DNA from: Trichomonas vaginalis G3
Taxonomy: Eukaryota; Parabasalia; Trichomonadida; Trichomonadidae
Direction: 5' to 3'
Assembly (NCBI RefSeq): GCF_026262505.1
Contig: NC_067203.1
Location: 22,239,411-22,303,410 of the forward strand
Length of the DNA: 64,000 bases
Within the stretch, counting starts at the first letter, position 1; each line of letters starts with the position of its first letter. Positions 30,511-38,597 of the stretch are shown one piece after another. A model generated the notes under the pieces. The model had not been told where the DNA came from. It did not search any database and worked only from the letters and a program-made list of their open reading frames with translations. Both the position numbers and the translations under genes were made by a program.

Positions 30511-32031
30511 TTAAATATTATTTAAATATAATGGAGTAATAAAATAAATCGGAATTTCTATTAATTTCTTGTCAACTTCAACTAATGCATTGCCGTTAAT
30601 ATATCTAACAAATTCAGCTATTGTGTCAAATCTTCGTCTTCTTTTTGTCATTGATTTATCAGTTTTTCCATAATCGAGATGAATTAAAACTTTATTTCCT
30701 TGTTTAAAATTCATGAGCCCCGAATTAATTTGTTCACGTTTAACATCATTTAACTTTTCCATTTGCTTTCTAATATATTCCCATTCTTTTGAAATATCAT
30801 TTTTCATTTCCACCGGTTTCATGTTTATAGTTCTATGCCATGTATTATTGTAATAATATACTAACTGCTGTATGATGGAGTCATGATTTCCATCCCAGTA
30901 TATCTGACCGTTAACCCCTAACGCATCTCTAAGAGTTCTCATTACCGCATCAACTATTTTATTATGAAACGTATATGGAGAGGATGAAAAGTAAAAATTA
31001 ATTTGTGGGAAATAATGAGCCATAGCTGCCTGAAATCCTTTATCACCATCACCCCTGATATTATCTACTCTTTCATGATCTAGTAAGTATTGAATAGCTC
31101 TTCTTGTTTCCTGTTCTGTTTTCCCTTTCACCGGAATGCAATATAAATATCTAGTGTTAATGTTAATGGCAAATAAATAAGTAACGTTTCCTTTTGAATA
31201 TTCCAGATGATCGATTTCGTATGAATATGGATATGGAGCAAATGAAGGTCGACTAAATTTTTCCTTTAATGGTTGAATTTTCGGGTCAATTGGTTTATTT
31301 AATATCTTGAAATCCTTTTTAAAATCTTTTTGCTTCTTAAATGTTTGAAATGGATATAATAAAGTGAATGATGAAGGATTAACTGAAGGAGGAGGAGGTA
31401 CTACTGTTGGAGGTTTTGGTGTTGTAAGTGGTTTAATTTTATCTGCTTTGATTTTGGAATTCAATCCTCCCTTCATTAATTCTGGATGTATTTTATTCAT
31501 TTGTTTTAAATATGCTGTATATAAAGGTTTGATATACTTTCCCGCTTCGAGTTTATGTTGAAGGATGAATTCCAAAAGTTGATCTTCATTTAAAAGTCGG
31601 GCTGAATATGGTTTAACTAATGAATCATAAATTAAAGCTTGTGCATCATTTATGGTCTGAAGGACCTGGGTGTTTTGTTCCTTTTGTTTTTGTTCCTTTG
31701 GCTTTTGCGGCTCGGGATTATATAATTTATATAATTCATCAATATCTTCTTCTGTTAATACTTTATTTTTGAAATCTTTCAACTGTTTAAGCTGTGATTT
31801 AGTTTTTCCCTTTATATATTCATTATTTTTAATTTTGTCTTTAATTTCAGAAATTATTTTATTATGATATTTCAAAATTTCATTTTTATAATATGGATAA
31901 TAATATTCCATATCATCACCCATTATATTATTATTATATTTTTGGAGATATGCTTTTAAATCATAATAATTAAGAAAATTTTGATTAAATACTAAATCAT
32001 CAATTAAAATTTTTAAATCTGTGTTATTCAT
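30511..32031 (-). CDS. Maverick integrase (retroviral-type, rve superfamily)
   Basis: 506 residues, ATG at 32031. The N-terminal half is helical and charged, with a Gln/Lys tract (EPQKPKEQKQKEQNTQ) and a proline-rich linker (TTPKPPTVVPPPPS). The catalytic core at about residues 260-400 has the retroviral-integrase fold signature: YEIDHLEYSKG, then TRYLYCIPVKGKTEQETRRA, then VDNIRGDGDKGF and TFHNKIVDAVMRTLRDAL. A basic C-terminal region (KRRRRFDTIAEFVRYINGNA) resembles the SH3/chromo-like tail. It would insert the element and generate 6-bp target duplications, as seen at 15910 and 37509. The frame is open throughout. Confidence 0.9.
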   Translation of the reverse strand: MNNTDLKILIDDLVFNQNFLNYYDLKAYLQKYNNNIMGDDMEYYYPYYKNEILKYHNKIISEIKDKIKNNEYIKGKTKSQLKQLKDFKNKVLTEEDIDELYKLYNPEPQKPKEQKQKEQNTQVLQTINDAQALIYDSLVKPYSARLLNEDQLLEFILQHKLEAGKYIKPLYTAYLKQMNKIHPELMKGGLNSKIKADKIKPLTTPKPPTVVPPPPSVNPSSFTLLYPFQTFKKQKDFKKDFKILNKPIDPKIQPLKEKFSRPSFAPYPYSYEIDHLEYSKGNVTYLFAININTRYLYCIPVKGKTEQETRRAIQYLLDHERVDNIRGDGDKGFQAAMAHYFPQINFYFSSSPYTFHNKIVDAVMRTLRDALGVNGQIYWDGNHDSIIQQLVYYYNNTWHRTINMKPVEMKNDISKEWEYIRKQMEKLNDVKREQINSGLMNFKQGNKVLIHLDYGKTDKSMTKRRRRFDTIAEFVRYINGNALVEVDKKLIEIPIYFITPLYLNNI

Positions 32032-32157
32032 TTATATAAAAATAAAATCAATGTTTTAAGGGTGCCCGCCTCTTTGAATCATAGTATCAAAACCATCATT
32101 AACGGTTCCTTTTGTCTCTTCTGTGGTATTTTATTAAAAATTAAATTTTAAATTGTA
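32032..32157. other. Spacer between integrase and polymerase genes
   Basis: 126 bp. A short open stretch on the minus strand ends MIQRGGHP before a stop and looks like a gene remnant, but it is too short to identify. Confidence 0.3.
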
Positions 32158-35100
32158 TTAAATAAATGGCATACAACATCCATTTTCACAACATACAGCC
32201 TTAGTGTGTGCTCCTGTTAATGCAGTCTTACCGATTGTTAAGCGAGTCATTGACCCGTTTTTAAGTTGTAAATTAATATTCTGACCATCAAATATCAATT
32301 TATCATTTATTATATCCAAATAATTTTTAGGTGTTAATTGTTTATTTTGTCGTAAACTAACACCTTTCATTTTTTGTGCAATCTTTTTAAAATCACGTCC
32401 ATCAATTGAACCATTGAATGATGTATAACACTTAGGACATAAAGCAACCATGTTATCACCTTGTTTCTCAATTGCTAAACCCAATAACTTCTTCTCATGT
32501 GCTTTTTCTTCAGCTTTATTCTTTAATTTAGGTTTAAATTTCTCATCAAAACAGAAGAAATCAAAAGGTGCGAATTTGAAAATGTTTTTATCATAAAATT
32601 GTTTATCGGTAACAATTGCTTGAAATGCTTGAGTGTTAGGAAGATTTGGGTCGCCAGCGATTGCCCAATAAGATGAATCAGTATCACCTTCAATGAAATG
32701 AAAACGATTAACATCCATGCATTTATACATAAAATCATAAATGAAAACCAAATACCAGTATTTAGCATTATCTAAAGTGAAGAATGCCTCTTGTAAACAT
32801 GTATCACATCTATAAAATCTATCTTTGAGCATCACTTGATATGTATCTTCACCTATTTCTCTTATGTTTTTAAACTTATTTGACATACATGCAACGCGTG
32901 CCTTCTGTGCATTCATTATTTTAGTCTTTGCGTAATTTTGTGTATTCATTGCATCGTAACCATATGATCCATTAAGTGAAATCTTGCAAAATAAACTTTT
33001 TCCTTTATTTCCTTCTAATTCAGCCTTTTGTCTTTCGTTCATAAATTTGTTCGCAAATTCATTAAAACAAGTGTTTTTAGTAAATGTTAAAATTGATTGA
33101 ATGTCATCAATGATAAAATGAAATCTGTCTATTAGATACCAAAGATAATAAGAAGAAAATGGTTGATATTGGCTGTATGTTGATGCTAACTGAGTTAATT
33201 TTCTCTGTTTCTGGTCAACTGGTAGATTGTTTGATTTCATGTAATTATACATAAAACTGCCAATTGTTTTTTCATCTGTGATAATATCTAAGTTTCTTAT
33301 TATCGGTAAAAAGTTTATGTAATCATTAATGTATTTTTCATCAATGTGACCCTTTACTTCAGCCACGAATAAAGTATTTTTCTTCTTAATTATTCCCAGT
33401 GCTTTTGCTTTCTTTGTTGCTGTATCACAAATGATAACACCATTCAATCTTTCCGGCATATACATTTTATGGTCAGTATATTGAATGAAATCATGAGGAT
33501 TAGATGAAAATGATGAAGGATATAATGAATTAAAATCAACACCAACGAAATGAGTCATAATGTTGGTGGTGTCCTCATTTGATACAGTTTTAGTTTCTGG
33601 ATTATATGAAAGTTTATTAATGTGCGTGATTCCTTTAAGATTTACTCTATGTTGAACATTTGATAGACCACCAGTAATTCCATTACGGAGAATGTGATAA
33701 GCTTCAACTGAATCTAAAGTCATTGGTAAATTATATTTTAATGCATAATTTCTTAAATTGATTCTTAAACGTTGAACATCTTCATCTTTATTTGATTTTA
33801 CGACATTGCAATAACAACACATTAACTGACAATTTTCTTTGGTATGTGGTTTTTCATTATCGATTCTATCCAATGTTGGTTTATTTGCATATGTAAACGC
33901 TTTACCACACATTTTGCATTTAGATGAAAGGATTAAATCGTGATAGTATTGAAAATCATCCATTGAAACATTATTTTTACTATCCCTTTCTGCTTTTTCA
34001 TCTTGTTTCTTATATGATTCAATTTTATATTTCCAATACTTTTTCGTTAATTCAAAACTTGATTCTATCTCTTCCTCAGGATATTTTTCATTAGGATTAA
34101 AGTCTTTATATGCTAAAGCGTAACGAATCATTGAAGCATTCGATGATAAAGAAAGATTATGAAGCATATCAATTTTATAAACAAATGTTTCTTCAATAAT
34201 TTTATCGATTGGGTCAATCATAATTTCAACATCTTTATTGCAATAATGAATAAAATATTCTAATCTATTCTTAAAATTTTTAGCATCATTGAGATATATT
34301 TGATAATCACTATCTGATATAGTTTCTTGAGTTAATGTTGAATAAAATGAATCTTGAGTGAATGGTTCCACTTTATATAATTCTTCTTCGTAATTCTCCC
34401 ATGTGATGAATTGATAAGGGAAAAAGGATTTAACACGTGATTTATTGTTTCCGAAATCTTGAGTGAATTGGTCTAATGTCCCACCCGCTATATAATTTCT
34501 GATGTCAATAAATCTCAATTCATATGAAACGTTTGTTTTCTTTACAATGATTTGCTTAAATTGTGAAGATGAACCCAGCATTGATTTTATTTTCCATTTT
34601 GCAGTGTTTAAATCATGAAGAATTAAATTTAAATCAAACTTTCCCGAATTAAAACCTATGATATTCACTTTATTGAATTCTTCATCTAGAAGTTCTTTAA
34701 ATGCTTCCTTCTGTTTTTCATTTAATGTATGAGACAAAGTCCCCACCGTTTGCGACTTCATTAATTCTTCATATTGTTCAATATTTGATTTAGCAACTAA
34801 TGAACAGGTTGAAAATAAAAACTCAATCCAATCAGAAATAAAAGAATCACTCGAAGTTAAGCAAAAATTCCTCGTATATGTTTTATCGTTTAATTTAACC
34901 GTTGATGATACCATGAATGGTTTTAAGTAAGCATTCAAAGTTGCACACTCAGAAAGTTGTAATTCTTCTTTAGTCTCTAATGTTTCGAAGTCAAAAGTAA
35001 TATAATATCTTGTCGGTTGATAATATTCCTGCAAATTATGTGCTAATAGCCATTGATATATCTTCTGTTTCGTGATATGTGGTGCATATGGTTGTTGTGT

Positions 35101-35624
35101 GTTTTGCAATTGAACGTCTTGAATTAATCTTCCATTATTTTCTTTACATTTCTCACAATGTTTTAAAAATCTTCTTTGGTTTTTCCTTTCTGGATCATCA
35201 CGGATAGAATATACTTCTTCTTTGCAAAAGGGGCAAACTTTATATCCTGTGAGTGCTTCAACGTCTGTTATTCTGTCAGCGTGAAGTTTTCCACATGGAC
35301 TCTGTGTTAATAAAATATTTACTGTTTCAAATTCTGGATCTATCATTATTGATTCCACTAATGGAAAGTCTACCTTGTTAATGTCTACGTCTTCTGGTTG
35401 AGGGTCACAATAATAAAAATCAATATTAACGTTTAACATTCTTGCTAACCTCTCACTTTCTGATGAAATGTCAAATCCTTCATATGCATCTATGGCTTCA
35501 TTTAAATAACTTCTACGAGTTTAGGATTAACACCATCAGGAATGTTATAGAAGCGTTTAAATAACCTTCTACCTTCGGCTCTTATTTGATTATCATTCAT
35601 TTTAGCTGTTCCATTTTTGTTCAT
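32158..35624 (-). CDS. Protein-primed family B DNA polymerase with internal HNH motif
   Basis: The coding region starts at ATG 35624 in the context TTCTTACATAAATG; the main open part (1093 residues) begins at 35439. Numbered on that part: an N-terminal zinc-finger-like region (CPFCKEEV, HCEKCKE), exonuclease motifs YITFDFETLE near 148, NIIGFNSGKFDLNL near 262 and YCNKDVEIM near 403, polymerase motif A VGVDFNSLYPS near 635, motif B SLNGSYGYDAMNT, motif C EGDTDSSYW near 918, and a cysteine-rich C-terminus. An HNH/endonuclease VII-like segment lies at about 508-556 (CKMCGKAF, LDRIDNEKPHTKENCQLMC, CYCN). This is the Polinton replicase. About one break. Confidence 0.92.
34741..34759. repeat. GC-rich motif inside the polymerase gene
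   Basis: CCCCACCGTTTGCGACTTC, near-identical to 30384-30403. See that entry. Confidence 0.4.
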
Positions 35625-35686
35625 TTATGTAAGAATAAAAATTAAAAAAATAAATAAAAATAAAGTTTATTTTTTTTAAAGTCCGA

Positions 35687-35699
35687 GACTCAGAGAGTC
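35687..35699. repeat. GC-rich mini-palindrome, copy 2
   Basis: GACTCAGAGAGTC is a perfect 5-bp stem with a 3-base loop, embedded in the sequence just after the stop codon of the gene at 35705. In reverse it reads CCCTGGACTCTCTGAGTC, the same form as the copies at 16972 and 36587. Confidence 0.6.
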
Positions 35700-35704
35700 C
35701 AGGG

Positions 35705-36400
35705 CTAAAGTCCATAAAATGAATTAAGAACACATAAATTTTTATCATCTGCGACGTGACGAATGCATTTTAATTTACTCAAGAATGCATACCCTGATAC
35801 ATTAAATCTAATTCCTGTCTTATTTAATTTCACAACTTTGAAAAGGAATGTATGAATAGCTATAAAATGATGAGATGATGTTTTATGGGTTGCTTCCATT
35901 TTTTCTGAAATAAATGAATAAATATAATGTTTATAAGTTTTCATATCTTTTATGTTCTTAATAACGAATGGTATAGACCTTTCAACTTCGTCTTCCTTCG
36001 GTGCTGTTCTTTCATATGAAACATTATTGGTATCTTCAATAATGAAACCACAATCGCATAAAATTTTATATGTACCAATTGTTTCTTTTGATATTTTATC
36101 GAACAAATCAAAAACTTGATCAACACCTGTACATTTATTTAAATAATAATTTGTGTAAATATCATGGTCTTCTTTCTTAATCGTATTTGTTGCATATGTT
36201 ACATTTTTCAGTGCTTTTTTGAATTTTTCAGAATCAAGAGGAGGTGAAAGTAATATACATGGATAATCTCCATCGTCAATAAACTGAAGCTTATGTTTAT
36301 GAATAAATTTTGTGCCTTCTTCTGAAAGTGTTTCGTCAATATCACCATCTAATAAATTTTTTAGTAGATTCCAAAAAGTAATTTTTATATCTTTCCTCAT
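35705..36400 (-). CDS. Maverick protein of unknown function, 231-residue open frame
   Basis: The minus-strand open frame begins MRKDIKITFWNLLKNLLDGD and ends LCVLNSFYGL. It is mixed alpha/beta with several Cys and His (YKILCDCGFIIED, TSSHHFIAIHTFLFKV, KLKCIRHVADDKNLC). A protease or zinc-binding role cannot be excluded, but no catalytic pattern was recognised. It overlaps the 3' end of the frame at 36342-36842, and the two may be parts of one interrupted gene. Confidence 0.5.
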   Translation of the reverse strand: MRKDIKITFWNLLKNLLDGDIDETLSEEGTKFIHKHKLQFIDDGDYPCILLSPPLDSEKFKKALKNVTYATNTIKKEDHDIYTNYYLNKCTGVDQVFDLFDKISKETIGTYKILCDCGFIIEDTNNVSYERTAPKEDEVERSIPFVIKNIKDMKTYKHYIYSFISEKMEATHKTSSHHFIAIHTFLFKVVKLNKTGIRFNVSGYAFLSKLKCIRHVADDKNLCVLNSFYGL

Positions 36401-36842
36401 GTGATTTTTGAACTTCTGATTCTGAAGCTGGGATATTCATTAAACCCTCTACTTCATTCTCAGCATTTCTCAATTCACTAATTCTTTCATCTATTTCATT
36501 TCTTAATTGTTCCAATTTCTCAATCTCATCGTTATAATATTCATCTTGTTTAATTTTTTCTTCAAAATATTCAGGAGGTGTTTCAAGGCTCGCTGAGCCC
36601 AGGTCCTCCGGACCATAAAGAGGAATATTCTCCTGTTTTTCAACTTTTTTGGGATATAAATATCTCATTATAGCCTTTTTAGTAATTGGTCCGTTATATT
36701 TAAATTCATTCAACAATCTGGAAAACTCTTTCACATTCTGCATATATGTTGGATAAGAACCGTCTCCAAAATTTTCTAAAATATTTTCTAATTCTGAATT
36801 AGTGAACTTTAAAGATTTCAATGAATTAGTTGTTATACTCAT
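36342..36842 (-). CDS. Maverick protein of unknown function, 166-residue open frame
   Basis: ATG at 36842 in the context TTTTTTTAATTCGTAAGAAAATG, like the gene at 30492. The N-terminal half resembles a small helical domain (SELENILENFGDGSYPTYMQ, FKYNGPITKKAIMRYLYP). The C-terminal half is an acidic coiled coil (YYNDEIEKLEQLRNEIDERI). Two GC-rich palindromes lie inside the coding sequence and encode EDLGSASLET. Function unknown; possibly one interrupted gene together with 35705-36400. Confidence 0.5.
   Translation of the reverse strand: MSITTNSLKSLKFTNSELENILENFGDGSYPTYMQNVKEFSRLLNEFKYNGPITKKAIMRYLYPKKVEKQENIPLYGPEDLGSASLETPPEYFEEKIKQDEYYNDEIEKLEQLRNEIDERISELRNAENEVEGLMNIPASESEVQKSHEERYKNYFLESTKKFIRW
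36587..36614. repeat. Double GC-rich mini-palindrome, copy 3
   Basis: GGCTCGCTGAGCC (36587-36599) and GGTCCTCCGGACC (36602-36614) are two adjacent perfect 5-3-5 hairpins inside an AT-rich coding sequence. The reverse strand reads ACCTGGGCTCAGCGAGCC, the same form as copies 1 and 2. Confidence 0.65.
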
Positions 36843-36954
36843 TTTCTTACGAATTAAAAAAATAAAAAAATAAATTTAACTTAGTTTTAATTTTACGTAA
36901 GAAGTTAATTTTTTATTAATGGTAATATAGGAATTGTAGGAATAAAAGCTTTTT

Positions 36955-37508
36955 ATAAATTATTCAAAAATGTAAGACATGAATTTTTAAAGTTTATTTT
37001 TTATTCATGAAAATAATTATTTCTAATTTCTTTTACTCTCTCGTATATACTAGATTTAAAGAATTCAGAACTTTTACCATAATCTCCTAAATGTTTTCTT
37101 ATCTTATTGGTTTTCCATTCATTATATGAAACTGTATAAACTTTATCTTTATCTTTGCATCTTTCATCACTTCCAATATATTTATATTTCAATTTTGATT
37201 TATTGGTTTCATATTCATTAACGTTTAATAATTCACAGTCTTCCTTTTTAAATAAATGTTTTATGTATTCAGGATTAACAATTCTATAATATTGCTTCCC
37301 TTTAAATCTTTGAATATAAACAGGAACACCATCCTCTAAAATTCGATAATCTATTTTATCTGGTTTTACTTGTTGGGTCATTTATGTAAGAATAAAAAAA
37401 TAAATTATTTTAAAATTAATGTTAAAAATAATGATACAAAATCGTTCAATATTGTATGAATTCTTACGTTTACAAAAAAAGTCACATAACCCATCCTATC
37501 ATACTACT
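36955..37508 (-). repeat. Right terminal inverted repeat of the Maverick
   Basis: 554 bp matching the left repeat in reverse, with one substitution noticed (Leu versus Val in the embedded gene) and no length difference. It is followed by the target duplication CAATTT at 37509-37514. Confidence 0.95.
37001..37381 (-). CDS. Maverick terminal-repeat protein, right copy
   Basis: 126 residues, identical to the left copy at 16043-16423 except Val for Leu in QYYRI-x-NPEY. It has the same TTCTTACATAAATG start context. It lies wholly inside the right terminal repeat and reads inward. Function unknown. Confidence 0.7.
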   Translation of the reverse strand: MTQQVKPDKIDYRILEDGVPVYIQRFKGKQYYRIVNPEYIKHLFKKEDCELLNVNEYETNKSKLKYKYIGSDERCKDKDKVYTVSYNEWKTNKIRKHLGDYGKSSEFFKSSIYERVKEIRNNYFHE

Positions 37509-37514
37509 CAATTT
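37509..37514. repeat. Target-site duplication, right copy
   Basis: CAATTT directly follows the right terminal repeat and equals 15910-15915. Confidence 0.9.
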
Positions 37515-37651
37515 TATTGAAGAGCTCTGAGTATTTAATCGAAAAAATATGGATACATATGTTTAGGTTAAGCGTTTGATATCAATTAAATAAAGATTTA
37601 AAAATTTTAACGTATATCGACTGAAAAAAAAACTTTTTCGTTCAAAATTTG

Positions 37652-38329
37652 ATGAATGATTCTAAAAATGGGACGAAGAAACAGTTTGATATTCCTCTTG
37701 GCTGCGAATTTGACATAGTTATTGACTGTAACGAAGAGTTTAATATCTCAGTTAATAAAATTTCAGCACTAGATTTAAATGCCTCGGAAAGAAAGTCATT
37801 TGCATTAGCTACATCGCGTTCAAAGTCAGCTAGAGCAAGTTCTAGACCAAAATCAGCTAAATCAACACGAATCAACAAATTAAATTTAACTGATAATATA
37901 TTAGAAGGTGCGAACATGCCAACAGTGCGTCGTGTGGGTGTCGTTTCCTCAAGAATGTCTAGCACTGCTCAGCCGCCAATGTCAATCAGTCAATTTGATT
38001 CAAAATTAAGTCAAACTACAAGGGAGCATCCTACGACCGCCCGTTCTACAAGAAAAGATTTTCCAAATGGATACGTGCAAACGTATGTGTTTGGTTTTGA
38101 AAATCCACAACCTTACATTCCACATCCCTTTGTTTCTTCCCATAGACCGAAAACGCCACGTCCAGTTACTGCATCTGCTAGAATGCGTAATACTGATGAA
38201 TTTGGAATCAAACTTAAAAAGAAAGTTAAATTATCTTCAAAGAGAGAAGTTCCTATATCAAAAGAGTCATCTCTCACGAATTCTCTTACAGTTAGAAGCT
38301 TAGAAGAGTTCCTTAATGAGAATGAATAA
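37652..38329 (+). CDS. Small basic Ser/Arg/Lys-rich host protein
   Basis: 225 residues from ATG 37652 (MNDSKNGTKKQFD); the in-frame TTG just before is unlikely as a start. A short ordered N-terminus (FDIPLGCEFDIVIDCNEEFN) is followed by basic low-complexity sequence with RSKSARASSRPKSAKSTR and several PxTxR-like segments (RPKTPRPVTASARMR), suggesting a phosphorylated, disordered, possibly microtubule-associated protein. This is inference from composition only. The gene begins 138 bp after the target duplication of the Maverick, so the element now sits in its upstream region. The frame is intact; no family recognised. Confidence 0.65.
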   Translation: MNDSKNGTKKQFDIPLGCEFDIVIDCNEEFNISVNKISALDLNASERKSFALATSRSKSARASSRPKSAKSTRINKLNLTDNILEGANMPTVRRVGVVSSRMSSTAQPPMSISQFDSKLSQTTREHPTTARSTRKDFPNGYVQTYVFGFENPQPYIPHPFVSSHRPKTPRPVTASARMRNTDEFGIKLKKKVKLSSKREVPISKESSLTNSLTVRSLEEFLNENE

Positions 38330-38597
38330 GATGTTTTGTATTTTTGTTTGTAATTAAATATTAATTTTATATAGATTAACAAAAATTTTTACGTATATAC
38401 ATTTATTTTACTTTATCTTTCAGTGTATCTCTGGGATCTTGATTCATAATAGTTTCGAATCAAAATCAGAAAATGATTTGGAAGAATTATTGTATTCGAA
38501 AGGATTCTAGGACAAGCTCAAAGATCATGAATTGTCCACGTTGTATTTGAACTAAAAAAAATCAAATATATAATTATCAACATAGTTATTAAATTTT

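Larger units (their letters stand above)
15916..37508. mobile_element. Maverick/Polinton element, structurally complete fossil
   Basis: 21,593 bp bounded by 554-bp inverted repeats that start AGTAGTATGATAGG and by the 6-bp duplication CAATTT. Recognisable parts are a terminal-repeat gene in two copies, facing small MAAG-family proteins, a capsid candidate, an A32-type packaging ATPase, unknown virion-type proteins, a fibre with a phage collar domain, a KilA-N protein, a primase-SF3 helicase, a retroviral-type integrase and a protein-primed DNA polymerase B. Mavericks are abundant in Trichomonas vaginalis and are regarded as virus-related. The ends, duplication and gene order look whole, but about ten breaks affect about eight genes, so it reads as a recent insertion that no longer encodes a full set. 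Only one base difference was noticed between the two 554-bp ends, which implies a young age. Confidence 0.95.

Noticed and set aside
33770-33915. Intein with homing endonuclease in the polymerase
   Set aside because: No splice-junction Cys/Ser or His-Asn motif flanks the segment, and it is far too short for an intein.
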